38,823 bases of DNA. Source: CAYYNP01 sp964472545. GTDB lineage: Bacteria > Planctomycetota > Planctomycetia > Pirellulales > Thermoguttaceae. The stretch's first letter is position 1. Each line of letters starts with the position of its first letter. A model generated the notes under the pieces. The model did not search any database and had not been told where the DNA came from. It worked only from the letters and a program-made list of their open reading frames with translations. The stretch spans positions 1 to 38,823 of the forward strand of contig CAYYNP010000057.1 in NCBI GenBank assembly GCA_964472545.1. The letters run 5' to 3'. The position numbers were made by a program, and so were the translations under genes. This document shows positions 25,171 through 34,600 of the stretch, piece after piece.

Positions 25171-26475
25171 ATGCGCGTTTTGGCAGCCGGCTTGGCGTTC
25201 TGCTGTTTTTGGATCGCAAGCGACGCTCGCGGCGATACGCAATTTCCCTATAGTTCCCATATTTCCGCAACGGACGTCTACGTTCGCAGCGGACCCGGTC
25301 AAAGCTATTATCCCACCGACAAGTTGGAGGCCGGCCAAGAGGTCGAGGTCTATCGGCATGACCCTGGAGGTTGGTTCGTCATACGACCTCCAAGGGGTAG
25401 TTTCTGCTGGGTCTCGGGGCGTTTCCTCACGGCGGGCGTCGACAATCTGGCGGTGGTCATTGAGGACAACGTCGCCGCCAGAGTGGGCAGCCGGCTGAGC
25501 GACATTCGCGACGTGGTGCAGGTGCGGCTGAACAAGGGCGAGGTCGTCGAGTTGCTCGAAGCCAAGACGATCGGCACCGGGGCCAGCAGGCAAACGTGGT
25601 ACAAGATCGCTCCGCCGCAGGGCGACTTCCGCTGGGTCTCGGGCAAATACGTCGATCGCGACTATCCGGCCGACGGACTGCGGAAGACCGGGGCGACCGG
25701 CAACGACACGGTGGTTTCAGCCGGCGGAGGTTCCGGATTGAACGTGTCGCCCGGCAGCCAGACGCCGACTTCCCCACCGCCGCAACGTCTTGCCCAGCAA
25801 TCGCCTGCCGTGGCGGACTCCCGCTCTTGGAATGCTGAGCCTGCCGGGCAAGCCCCGATCGCCTATCCGCCCCAGCGCGATGCTGGCCAATCGAGCGGGC
25901 CGACGCCGGAGGCGTTTCGCGCCGAATTGGGCGAGATCGATGCGAAGCTCTCGAGGATGGTAGCCGAGGAGCCGACGGTCTGGGACTTCGGCGACATGCG
26001 GATTCGCACCGAGCAACTTGTCGGCATGGCCCAGACGGCCGTGCAGACGGGCCGCGCTCGCGTGTTGTTGAACAAGATCGGTCGCTTCGAGGAGATCAAA
26101 CGCCGCCACGACGCCATCAGCGCCGCCCGGGTCGCCCGGGAGCAAGTCGCCCGCCGGCAGGCCGATCGTCCCGCCGCCGCGGCCGATCCGCCCACTGCCG
26201 ACGCGACGGCGCGCCGCCGTTTGGAAGAACGCTTCGACGGAGCGGGCGTGTTGGCCGAGGTCCCGTCGTCGAAGGACGGCGCCCCGCGCTACGCGTTGCT
26301 CGATGAAGCCGGCGACATACTCTGTTACGTCAGCCCGGCCATCGGCGTCAACCTGCGCCACTATCTCGGACGTCGGGTCGGTGTGAACGGCAACACGGGG
26401 GTCGTCTTCCAGCAACGGGCCCGCCACGTGACGGCCAAGCACGTCGACGAACTCGACCGTCGGCGGATGCGCTAG
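25171..26475 (+). CDS. Exported protein with two bacterial SH3 domains, 434 aa
   Basis: Start at 25171 because MRVLAAGLAFCCFWIASDARG is a signal peptide and CGGAG lies upstream; an in-frame ATG at 25069 overlaps the promoter. Two SH3b domains follow: residues ~24-84 (ATDVYVRSGPGQSYYPTDKL ... WFVIRPPRGSFCWVSGRFL) and ~88-160 (VIEDNVAARVGSRLSDIRDV ... WYKIAPPQGDFRWVSGKYV). A Pro/Gln/Ser-rich linker (~175-255) leads to a helical segment with coiled-coil character (~255-345). A conserved-looking C-terminal ~80 residues ends RARHVTAKHVDELDRRRMR (LLDEAGDILCYVSPAIGVNL). SH3b domains bind peptidoglycan or proteins in the envelope. No hydrolase domain is attached, so it is probably a wall-binding or sensor component. 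It is followed by a palindrome and then the CYTH gene. Confidence 0.85.
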   Translation: MRVLAAGLAFCCFWIASDARGDTQFPYSSHISATDVYVRSGPGQSYYPTDKLEAGQEVEVYRHDPGGWFVIRPPRGSFCWVSGRFLTAGVDNLAVVIEDNVAARVGSRLSDIRDVVQVRLNKGEVVELLEAKTIGTGASRQTWYKIAPPQGDFRWVSGKYVDRDYPADGLRKTGATGNDTVVSAGGGSGLNVSPGSQTPTSPPPQRLAQQSPAVADSRSWNAEPAGQAPIAYPPQRDAGQSSGPTPEAFRAELGEIDAKLSRMVAEEPTVWDFGDMRIRTEQLVGMAQTAVQTGRARVLLNKIGRFEEIKRRHDAISAARVAREQVARRQADRPAAAADPPTADATARRRLEERFDGAGVLAEVPSSKDGAPRYALLDEAGDILCYVSPAIGVNLRHYLGRRVGVNGNTGVVFQQRARHVTAKHVDELDRRRMR

Positions 26476-26492
26476 GGAGAGTGTCGAATGAC

Positions 26493-26569
26493 GGGTGGCT
26501 GGGGCAAAGCGCAGCGGTGCCCCAGGTATCACGGCACTGGGGCATCGCTGCGCTTTGCCCCAGCCACCC
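26493..26569. repeat. Long inverted repeat, family D copy 1
   Basis: Arms GGTGGCTGGGGCAAAGCGCA... (26494-26525) and the complement (26537-26568) match at 31 of 32 positions around an 11-base loop. It lies between the SH3 gene and the CYTH gene, just ahead of the TTG start. Other copies are at 30648-30681 (half), 31678-31757 and 36965-37041. Confidence 0.9.
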
Positions 26570-26613
26570 CCGACTATCCGTCGGCTTGCTACGAAGCACT
26601 TGCGGGAGACATC

Positions 26614-27117
26614 TTGAAGAACATCGAACTCAAAGCCCGGCTGGCCAATCTCGACGCCGCTGGCACGACCGCCCGCTCGCTGGCCACCAAACGGCTCGCC
26701 ACGCAGCATCAGATCGACACGTACTTCCACTGCCACACCGGCCGGCTGAAGCTCCGCGAGATCGACGGGCTCACCGCCGAGTTGATCTGGTACGTCCGCC
26801 CCGACGCCCAAGGCCCGAAGACCAGCGACTATTCGCTAGTGCCGGTCTCCAATCCGCAGACGCTCAAGGCCGCGCTCACCGGAGCCCTGGGCATCCGCGG
26901 CGTGGTCGACAAGCAACGCGAGATCCTGCTGTATCACAACGTGCGGATCCATCTCGACGACGTGGCCGGCCTGGGGCAGTTCTTGGAATTCGAGGCCGTC
27001 TTGGGCCCCGAAGACGACGATGCGGAGAGTCGCACCCGGCTCGACTGGCTGATCGAACAGTTCGGCATCGGCCCGGGCGATCTGCTCAGCGGGTCGTACG
27101 GTGAGATGATCGCTTAG
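26614..27117 (+). CDS. CYTH-domain protein (class IV adenylate cyclase / triphosphatase-like), 167 aa
   Basis: Start chosen at TTG 26614, which has GGGAG 5 bases upstream and puts the family's NIELKAR motif at the N-terminus. An ATG at 26488 is in frame, but the 42 residues it adds are a translation of the palindrome at 26493-26569. CYTH enzymes bind a triphosphate and two metal ions inside an eight-stranded tunnel. The charged pairs seen are ELKAR (residues 5-9), RLKLREI, ELIWYVRPD and LEFEAVL, followed by acidic EDDDAESR. The length of about 170 and the ending FGIGPGDLLSGSYGEMI fit CyaB/thiamine-triphosphatase-like members. Substrate (ATP, ThTP or tripolyphosphate) cannot be told. It may be co-transcribed with the SH3 gene. 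Confidence 0.8.
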   Translation: MKNIELKARLANLDAAGTTARSLATKRLATQHQIDTYFHCHTGRLKLREIDGLTAELIWYVRPDAQGPKTSDYSLVPVSNPQTLKAALTGALGIRGVVDKQREILLYHNVRIHLDDVAGLGQFLEFEAVLGPEDDDAESRTRLDWLIEQFGIGPGDLLSGSYGEMIA

Positions 27118-27120
27118 ATC

Positions 27121-27177
27121 AGTAGTCATCTCGCTCCGCGAGATGTCACCCGCGTCTTGCGGAGCAAGACGCCTACT
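27121..27177. repeat. Palindromic repeat family A, copy 3
   Basis: Hairpins CATCTCGC/GCGAGATG (loop TCC) and GCGTCTTGC/GCAAGACGC (loop GGA) lie inside AGTAG...CTACT ends. It fills the gap between the convergent CYTH and PQQ genes. Its right end holds the TAG stop of the PQQ gene (27173-27175), in the same AAGTAGGCGTCT context as the FG-GAP gene. Confidence 0.85.
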
Positions 27178-30100
27178 TTCCGCCGAAACAGAGCACCTTT
27201 CCATCCACCGTCGCCATATACACCCGGCCGTTGGCCACCGCCATGCCGTCGTGTACCGGCGGGCTCTTCAGCGGACGTTCGGCCAGCATCTTGCCGTTGG
27301 CGGCCGAGAGGACGATCAACGTGCCGCCCTGCGTGCCTTCGATGGCCCCGGCCGGATCGTCGGCGGTAAGGAAATGGGGCGGACCGGCCAACAGCAGCGT
27401 CTCCGAAGCGGCCACCATCGCCCGGGCGACGATCGGAAGCTGCTGGGTCCAGCGATACGTCTTCTTACCTGCCGCCGCGGTTCGCTCCACGGCAAACGCC
27501 CGATAGTGCGTATGACGGCGCTCGGCATCGCGGCCGGGGTTGAAGTGGAAGACGGTCGCCCCGTCGATGCCCACGTGGGCCCCGTGGTGGATGTATTGGT
27601 TGCGGCCGAAGCCGTAGATCGACTCCTCGCCGACCGACAACAGCCGCCCCGACGGTGCCCGCATGCCCGCACCGGGCCAGCCGCCGTAGTTATTGCCCAT
27701 GGCCGTGCCCACCAGCCAATAGGTGCGATGCCACCAGGTGTCGTCGAGGAAGCCGGCCGGGCTGAACAGGTGCGGCACGTCTTGCGGTTGCGGCTGACCG
27801 GACGCATCGAAACGGGTATGGCGCATATAGATCGAATCGCCGTCGCAGGAGAGCACGTCGGGCAGCGCGCCCGGCATGTCGGTGCCGCGTACGACCTCTT
27901 TGCGCTGAAAGCCGGTCTCCGGGTCGCGATAATCGAGGGTCGTTTCGGAGAGCTTTCGCCCAGAGGCCGCGTCGAGCCGCAGCAGCCGGATACCGCCGTC
28001 GAGATACGACGAGCGTCCGGCGACGCAGCAGACCACGCCGTCGCGAACCAACACGCTGCCGTGGACCGGCCAGGCCGATTCAAGTTGCCCGTACGAAACG
28101 ATGCGGCGATCGGCCGGCGCGGCACGGAATCGCCACGCCAATGCCCCGTCCTTCGCCCGCAGGCAATACACCCAACCGTCGGCCGAACCGAACAACACAC
28201 GGCCCTGCCAAACGGTCGGCGGGGAATCGACGCGTCCGCCGGTTGTGTAGCTCCAAAGCGGCTTGCCGTCGGAGGCGTTCAAGGCATGGATGCAATGGGC
28301 GTTGATCTGGGCCACCAGCAGCTTCCCGTCGGCCACCACCACGCTGCTGAGCTTCCCGCCCAAGTCGGTCTGCCAAGCCGGCTGTAGCTTCTCCGGCAGC
28401 GGCGAGGCGGTCCGTCCGCTGCGGGCCGGGTCGTGACGATAGGTGGGCCAGTCGGTGGAATTGATGATTTGTGATATCGGATTGATGATTTGTGTGTAGG
28501 CGGGGCCGCGCTGGAGGCGATCTTCGTCCGGATTGGGTAACGACTGCGAGGGTCGCTTCGGGGCCAGGCAGTGGAAGCCGTTGAGCTTCGAGTCGATGAA
28601 ACACGCGCAGGAGTGTTGCGGCGCGTAGAGCAGCCCGTTGCAGGGCATCACGCCGTATTGGCACGTGCCGCGGGTCCAGTGGTTGGGCACCACGCCGCCG
28701 GTGGCCACGTCGATGAACTCCACGCCGGAACGCCCGAAGACCAGGTAACGCTCGGTGGCCTTGTTGCGATAGCAGCGCCCGTGGCCCATGCCGGGCGAGA
28801 AAAACTCCTTGTCGGCGGGACGCGTGCGGCGAACGTCGCCCGTCTTTGGATCGAGGCCTTCGAGCACACCGGGGTCGCTCGCCCGCACGATGCTGCCGGT
28901 CCATACCAGGCCGTCGGCCACCAACACGTCGGCCGGCGAGTTGTAGCACTCGCGGCATTTCGTGCTCCAAAGCCGCTTACCGTCGGCGGCCGAAAAGCCG
29001 ATCAACTCGCCAACCGGCGCCTGACCGCCCGTGCTGGAGACGGTCCACTGCACGTCTCTTCCGGGGGCCGCGTCCTGTGGCTTTTCCGCCACCGCCCGAT
29101 CGCCGGAGAGGACCACGCCGTCGTAGACGACCAGCGTCGGGGCCGACCACGTGGGCCGATTGCGGCTGACCGAACGCGCGGCCTGCCAGAGTTCCTCGCC
29201 GGAGTTGCCGTCGAGGCAGACGATTTCGTGGGTGTTTTGGAAAAAGACGCGGCCCTCGGCGGTGGCCAGCGTGGTCGGCATCAACTCGTCGGTTCGCGCG
29301 TCGCCCTTCTTCCAGAGCAGGCGGCCGGATTGGGTGTCGACCGCTACGACCTGTTTCCGCGGCGGCCGTTCCGGATACGCGGGCCGTTGCGGACGGACAT
29401 CGGAAAGGCCGGGCTTCTGGCCACGTCGCTCGGCCTGCCGAACGATCTCCTGCGCTGCCCGATCACCAACGACTGCCAGCAGCGTGCCGTCTTGGTAGAT
29501 GAACTCTTGCGAGTTCGCCGTGGCGTCGTACGTCCGCAGCGTTTTGCCGGTGGCGGCGTCGAGTTCGCTGATCGGCGCGTCGTAACCCAGCGTGACGTAA
29601 ACCCGATCGCCGACCGCCACCAGCCGCCGGGCGATCTCGCTGGGACCGCTACGGAAGCCGCGCAGGTGCCATTGCCAGCTTGCGATCGGCCGCCGCCAGA
29701 GGACCACGCCGCTGAAGGCGTCGCGGGCGATCAGTGACCACTTCGGCTCGATGATCACGGCGGCAATCGGCGCTTCGTCTTCGATCGAAAACACCCGGCC
29801 GCCGGCCGAGACGACCGCACTGACACTGGCCAAGTGATCGTGGCTGCGGGCCCAGGTCTGCCCACCGATCCACTGCAACTGCCGCGGCGGGCCGACGATC
29901 ATGTCGCCCGACACGGCGTTGTTGCTGGCGTCGTAGAGGAAATGCGTCCACTCGTCGATCTCCTCCGGCCGCGACTTGACGGTCTTCTTCCACCCGTCAC
30001 CGTCGGCCACGTACGCCACGCCGCCCGGCGCCAATACTCGTAGCACCTCGTCCATCGCCACGCCGCCGAGCTCTTCCGCCACCAGCAGCTTCACCAGCCC

Positions 30101-30445
30101 GTCGACGTACGGCAGCCGGCCGCCTTCGAGCCGGTCCACCGCAACCTTGCCGTATAACCCCCGTGCCGCAAGCTTCTCGCGAGCCCGGCGCACGTTCTCC
30201 GCGTCGGCGTCCAGGCCATGCACGAGAAACCGCTCGTCCGCCCGCAGCGCCGCCGTCAATTCGCCGTCGCCGCAGCCGAGATGCACGACCAGCCCGCCTT
30301 CGACGCCGGTGGCCTCCAGAATCTTCGCCGCCTGCCGGCTAGTGGACGCCGAGTCTTCCGCCCCGAGCGTCACGCCGGCGGATGCCGCCAAGCATGCCGT
30401 CGTACCGACGGCCCACAATCGAATCGCGATCGTTCGTCCGAACAT
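27173..30445 (-). CDS. Exported methyltransferase-like / PQQ-type beta-propeller fusion, 1090 aa
   Basis: Start at 30445 follows AGGAG by 8 bases and opens a signal peptide (RLWAVGTTACLAASAGVTLGA). Residues ~36-150 form a Rossmann methyltransferase-like domain: motif I VVHLGCGDGE (53-62), acidic GLDAD (78-82) and VLRVLAPGGVAYV (134-146). Residues ~165-650 and ~690-1090 are PQQ/quinoprotein-like propeller blades (SGVVLWRRPIASW, SGRLLWKKGD, SGEELWQAARS, DGKRLWSTK, DGKPLWSYTT, DGALAWRFR). DEWTHFLYDASNNAVS and DWPTYRHDPARSG are the usual lead-ins of such propellers. The two propeller halves are joined by a linker containing a duplicated QIIN peptide. SAM is not expected in the periplasm, so the first domain may bind something else or be structural. 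No PQQ-dehydrogenase catalytic signature was recognised. Confidence 0.88.
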   Translation of the reverse strand: MFGRTIAIRLWAVGTTACLAASAGVTLGAEDSASTSRQAAKILEATGVEGGLVVHLGCGDGELTAALRADERFLVHGLDADAENVRRAREKLAARGLYGKVAVDRLEGGRLPYVDGLVKLLVAEELGGVAMDEVLRVLAPGGVAYVADGDGWKKTVKSRPEEIDEWTHFLYDASNNAVSGDMIVGPPRQLQWIGGQTWARSHDHLASVSAVVSAGGRVFSIEDEAPIAAVIIEPKWSLIARDAFSGVVLWRRPIASWQWHLRGFRSGPSEIARRLVAVGDRVYVTLGYDAPISELDAATGKTLRTYDATANSQEFIYQDGTLLAVVGDRAAQEIVRQAERRGQKPGLSDVRPQRPAYPERPPRKQVVAVDTQSGRLLWKKGDARTDELMPTTLATAEGRVFFQNTHEIVCLDGNSGEELWQAARSVSRNRPTWSAPTLVVYDGVVLSGDRAVAEKPQDAAPGRDVQWTVSSTGGQAPVGELIGFSAADGKRLWSTKCRECYNSPADVLVADGLVWTGSIVRASDPGVLEGLDPKTGDVRRTRPADKEFFSPGMGHGRCYRNKATERYLVFGRSGVEFIDVATGGVVPNHWTRGTCQYGVMPCNGLLYAPQHSCACFIDSKLNGFHCLAPKRPSQSLPNPDEDRLQRGPAYTQIINPISQIINSTDWPTYRHDPARSGRTASPLPEKLQPAWQTDLGGKLSSVVVADGKLLVAQINAHCIHALNASDGKPLWSYTTGGRVDSPPTVWQGRVLFGSADGWVYCLRAKDGALAWRFRAAPADRRIVSYGQLESAWPVHGSVLVRDGVVCCVAGRSSYLDGGIRLLRLDAASGRKLSETTLDYRDPETGFQRKEVVRGTDMPGALPDVLSCDGDSIYMRHTRFDASGQPQPQDVPHLFSPAGFLDDTWWHRTYWLVGTAMGNNYGGWPGAGMRAPSGRLLSVGEESIYGFGRNQYIHHGAHVGIDGATVFHFNPGRDAERRHTHYRAFAVERTAAAGKKTYRWTQQLPIVARAMVAASETLLLAGPPHFLTADDPAGAIEGTQGGTLIVLSAANGKMLAERPLKSPPVHDGMAVANGRVYMATVDGKVLCFGGK
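28460..28494. repeat. In-frame 14-base direct repeat inside the PQQ gene
   Basis: ATTGATGATTTGTG occurs at 28460-28473 and 28481-28494, a period of 21 bases. On the coding (minus) strand it gives QIIN-PIS-QIIN in the linker between propeller halves. It is AT-rich against the surrounding gene, which suggests insertion of a short repeat that kept the frame. Confidence 0.7.
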
Positions 30446-30491
30446 CGGATGATCTCCTGTTGCCGAGTGGCCCAATTAGCCCCGCCGGCCC

Positions 30492-30519
30492 ATTGTAAGA
30501 CGCCGGCCAACCGGGTCAA
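30492..30519 (-). promoter_or_regulatory. Promoter of the methyltransferase/PQQ fusion gene
   Basis: Minus strand TTGACC (30514-30519), 16-base spacer, TACAAT (30492-30497), 46 bases before the ATG. Both boxes match five of six. Confidence 0.55.
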
Positions 30520-30588
30520 CCGAGTGCAGATCGCAGTTCGGCGGCCCGATGAGCGATGTCCCGAGCCATCAAGCTCGGCGAATCGGGC

Positions 30589-30617
30589 GTGACAAACGAG
30601 TATCTACCGGCTACGAT
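30589..30617 (+). promoter_or_regulatory. Likely promoter of the 30710-34738 gene group
   Basis: GTGACA (30589-30594), 17-base spacer, TACGAT (30612-30617). A half copy of repeat family D lies between it and the first ATG, giving a leader of about 90 bases. Confidence 0.45.
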
Positions 30618-30647
30618 CCACTTGTGGCCCAGGAGAACCAAAGGTGT

Positions 30648-30681
30648 TGGGGCCTCGCTGCGCTGCGGCCACCAGCCACCC
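30648..30681. repeat. Half copy of repeat family D
   Basis: TTGGGGCCTCGCTGCGCTGC followed by GGCCACCAGCCACCC matches the right arm of the family D inverted repeats. The left arm is decayed (GTGGCCCAG remains near 30624). It lies in the probable leader of the next gene. Confidence 0.65.
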
Positions 30682-30709
30682 GGAGGCTCTTCTTAGACTG
30701 AGATAGGAC

Positions 30710-31270
30710 ATGTGTCGCTACGCAATGTCTGGGCCGTACAAGAGGCACTATGCGTGTTTCGCGTGTCGCAAGGCGTTCAAACAGCCGCCGATCGGCGACT
30801 GGCTGGCGGTTCGTGGCCGTGGCTTCGCCTACCAGGAATTGCGCCGTCTGTGGTCCTATCAGCGGGGGCTCGAACGCCGCGAAGAGGAGCTTGGCGTTCG
30901 CCTGTCCGATCTGGAGGCCGAATATCGCGACGCCGTACACCGATGTCCCGAGTGCGGCGATGGGATGATCGATATGGGCCTCGACTTCAAACCGCCGCGA
31001 CAGGCTGACGTCAAGGCGTGGCGCCGGCTGCAAGGGCTCTATCGTGTGGGGCACGTTTTCCACACCTGCGGTTGCGACGGCCCGGGCTTCATTCCCGCTT
31101 CCACGCCACAGTACCGCCAATACCTAGAAGATCGCAAACGGCTCTACGCCGAGCACCTTCGCAGCACACAGCAGTCGACGGACTTGCACGCGGACCGAAA
31201 ACGCGAAACGGCCGAATACTGGGCCGCCCGGATCGCCGCCGTGGAATCTGAATTGATGGCCCTTCGATGA
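30710..31270 (+). CDS. Cysteine-rich, probable zinc-ribbon protein, 186 aa
   Basis: A cytoplasmic protein with metal-site pairs CFAC (residues 16-19), CPEC (79-82) and CGC (119-121). The N-terminus MCRYAMSGPYKRHYACFACR, the segment DMGLDFKPPRQADVKAW and VFHTCGCDGPGFIP form a pattern I recognise as a conserved hypothetical family of unknown role, present in Bacteroidetes and planctomycetes. Between the Cys pairs is a helical stretch (RGLERREEELGVRLSDLEAE), and the C-terminal ~50 residues are a basic helix. Structural zinc binding is likely; DNA or RNA binding is possible but unproven. The stop is 34 bases before the DUF3795 gene, so the two are probably co-transcribed. The Shine-Dalgarno sequence is weak (AGG). 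Confidence 0.8.
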   Translation: MCRYAMSGPYKRHYACFACRKAFKQPPIGDWLAVRGRGFAYQELRRLWSYQRGLERREEELGVRLSDLEAEYRDAVHRCPECGDGMIDMGLDFKPPRQADVKAWRRLQGLYRVGHVFHTCGCDGPGFIPASTPQYRQYLEDRKRLYAEHLRSTQQSTDLHADRKRETAEYWAARIAAVESELMALR

Positions 31271-31304
31271 GTCTCCAGTGAACGAGATCCGCAGGAGATA
31301 CACG

Positions 31305-31652
31305 ATGAAAGAAATCACGTCGGACCCCGCGCTGGTCGCCTATTGCGGCCTCTACTGCGGGGCGTGCGGGGCTTATCGGAGGGAACGCTGCCCGGGCTGC
31401 CACGGCAACGAGAAGGCGAGTTGGTGCAAGGTGCGGGCATGCTGCATCGAGCACGGTTTCGCTTCGTGTGCCGACTGCAACGAGTTCACCAATCCGAACG
31501 ACTGCCGGAAGTTCAATAACTTCATCTCGAAGGTGTTCGGCTTCATCTTCCGCAGTGATCGTGCCGCCTGTATCCGCCAGATTCGGCAGCTCGGTGTCGA
31601 CGGACACGCCGAGGAAATGACCCGTCAGAAGCGGCAGTCGATCAAACGATGA
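31305..31652 (+). CDS. DUF3795 family protein, 115 aa
   Basis: Start at 31305 follows AGGAG by 7 bases; an in-frame ATG at 31278 lacks one. The small protein is very rich in cysteine: YCGLYCGACGAYRRERCPGC, WCKVRACCIEHGF, SCADCNEF, DCRKF. This is the full signature of DUF3795, a family of unknown function whose Cys pattern suggests a metal or iron-sulfur site. The C-terminus FNNFISKVFGFIFRSDRAAC is also typical. The Cys-rich gene upstream may share a metal-related function (inference only). The stop TGA overlaps the ATG of the next gene in ATGA, which allows translational coupling. Confidence 0.85.
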   Translation: MKEITSDPALVAYCGLYCGACGAYRRERCPGCHGNEKASWCKVRACCIEHGFASCADCNEFTNPNDCRKFNNFISKVFGFIFRSDRAACIRQIRQLGVDGHAEEMTRQKRQSIKR

Positions 31653-34600
31653 ATACAATCACACAACACATCTTGCTGGGTGGCTGGTGGCAGAGCGCAG
31701 CGGTGCCCCAGACTTTCCGAGATTCCGGGGCACCGCTGCGCTCTGCCCCGGCCACCCCTCAAAGCCCGTCTATCGGCCCTCTGATGGCGGCGATCGTATT
31801 GAGCATCGCCGCCACGGGCCGCGCCGACGGGCCGATGTTTGATCCCGCCATCGACCCGCCGGACGCCGAGTGGTGCTACGCGGCTCAGTCGACGACCGTG
31901 ATCGGCCTGCCGTTCGTTCCGGAACCGGTGCAGGTGACTTTCGACGGGGCCGTCTACACGCGCTACGCGGAGTTGGCGTTCTTCTACGGCCATTCGCTGC
32001 GGCCGGTGATGGCCCGAAACAAGACGTTCCTCGACGGCTGGATCCCGGTCGTCGGCTACGGCTGGCAGGACGGTCCGGTGGCGTATCATCTGGAGGTCTT
32101 CAGCGCCGAGTTGCCGGAACTCGGCCGAGATAACCTGGTGCAGTTCGCCCGGCTCTCGATGAAGAACACCGGCGACACGGCGGCGGAAGGAGTGGTGGCC
32201 GCGGGCATACGTGGCTCGGCCGGCCATTTTCGCAAGGGCGGACCGCACGAGCCGGTTCTGCCGGCAACCCGTTTCGCCGTGCATGGAAACGGGCTGACGC
32301 GCAACGGCAAGCTGGTCTATGGGTTCTCCCCGAGCGCGGAAACGTACGCCGTGGCCGGCGTGCCGTATCGAGGGCCGTTCCGTGCGGTGGAGCATCACGT
32401 GACCGATCGCGCAGCAACCGGGCTGAGCGTCTATCGCCGCACGCTCGAGCCGGGAGCCACGTTCCACGCCATATTCAAGCTCCCCCGCGTGCCGCTCGAA
32501 AAGGCCGACAGGATAGCCGCCGTTCACGCCGCCGACTATCGAAAGCACCGCGAAGCGACAATCGCCTACTGGAAAAACCTGCTGGGGAGTTGCCGTTTCG
32601 AGATCCCCGAGCCCCGCGTTAACGACTCCTATCGGGCCGCGCTGGTGCATCTGATCCTGGCCACCCGATCGCAAAACGGCCGGCGCCGCCAAGGCAGTGG
32701 ACTCCCCTACGACGCCCTCTTTCTGAACGACTACATGGACATGCTCCTGGCCTACGACACGGCCGGGCTGACACAGTTCGCCGAACCGAACGTCGACTGG
32801 CTGATCGCCAAGCAACACGCCTCGGGCATGTTCATCGACGTACACAACCGCGGCAACGACGAGATCGTCACTTCCCACGGCCAGGGACTCTTCGCGCTGG
32901 CCTACCACCACGTGATCACCCGGGATCGAGCGTACGGCGAGCGGGTCTATCCGCAGATTCGCCGCGGCGTGCGGCTGATCCTCGACGATCACCGATCCGA
33001 TAAGCACGGTTTGATCCGGCCGTCGATCCCCTACGACGCCCCCATGGTCACCGGCTACCATACGTGCCACAACCTGTTCGCCCTGTTGGCCCTGCGGACG
33101 TCGATTCGGGCGGCCCGGCTGTTGGGAAACGAGGGCGATGCGGACGCTTGGAGTAAGGCCGAACAGAGCTACGCCGCGGCGATCGTCAAGGCACTCGATC
33201 GGATCTACGAGAAGGAGGGATACGTCCGATCGGGGCTCTACGACTGGACGCCCGGACTGGTCCAAGGCCGCGGCCCGGTGAACGAGTTTCCGAATCAGGA
33301 TTGGGAGAACAACCTGCTGGTCTACCCGACCGAACTCTTCGGTCCACACGACCCGCGCGTCCGCACCACGCTGGCGACGATCCGGGCGCGGAAGTATCGC
33401 GAGGGCTGCATGACGTATCGCAACGGGATGCACGTTCACCAGTACGTCACGCTGAACCAGGCGAACCAATACCGCGCGATCGGCGACCAGCGGCACGCGC
33501 TGTTGGACCTCTATCACGTGCTGCTGCACAACGGCTCGACGCACGAGGGATTCGAGAACCTGGTGGTGCCGTGGTCCACGCGCACGCCCACTGCGAGTTG
33601 TCCACCGCCACACGCCTGGGCCGCCGCCAAGACGGCCCTGTTCATTCGCAACATGATGGTCTGCGAATACGGCGGCCGTGCGGGAATGCTCGAAGGCGAG
33701 CGGGATCTGCACCTCTTCTCGTTGATCTCGCCGGCGTGGATGCGGCCGGGCCGTCGGGTGGCGATTCGCAACGCGCCGACGGAAATGGGGCGTGTTTCGG
33801 CGCTGCTTTCGTTCACGTCGGCCGGGGCCGAATTGGCCCTCGAGGCCGATTTCCGGCGGCCGCCGCGTTACGTCGTGTTTCGCATTCCGTATGGCGTCGA
33901 ACTCGAAGCGTTCACGTCCGACGCCGACACCGCGTTTACAAGCGACGGGCAACTCTTCTTCACGTCCGATATGACCCGAGCGTCGATTCGCTGGCGCGCA
34001 AAGCCGGGCGCGCACGACGGCAACTATCAAGCAATTCTCGAAGGCTATCGGCGCGAGTACGGCTTCATCGTCAAAGACGACAACTACGACCCGGCCCGGG
34101 CCGGCAAGCCGTTCTTGTTGCCCGACGAACGGGACCATCCGGCCGAGCCGTTGAGCTTCGATCTGGTCCGCCGGGCGTTCTGTAAGGAGTACGGCCGTCG
34201 ATTCGAAGAGTACGTCGCCAACGGCGGCGCGCCCTATCCGGTCGAACCGCCGCGGCTGCTTGATGCGGCCGAGCGGCGGGCAGAGTTCGTGAAGCGTTTC
34301 GGCAGCGTCACGCCGGCCACGCTCGGCATTACCACGGGCCGCCCGGCAACCGCGTCGGCCTCGATCGCCGCCCATCCACCCGCGCTGGCGGTCGACGGCA
34401 ACGCCTCCGACCTGCGATCGAGTTGGCAGACCGATCCGTACCCCGCAACACTGACCATCGATACCGAGGCGATGCGGACGCTCGGCGCCATCCACGTCTG
34501 GCCCTACTGGGGCGCCGGCCGCTACTACCGCTACACCGTCGAAGTCTCACGCGACGGCAAGCACTGGCAACGCGTCGGCGACAAGAGCCGCAACACCACG

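Noticed and set aside
31625..34495. Long open frame (956 codons) on the minus strand opposite the discoidin-domain gene
   Set aside because: It mirrors the codon pattern of the plus-strand gene, has no ribosome site, signal peptide or recognisable domain, and its composition is that of an antisense frame in GC-rich DNA.
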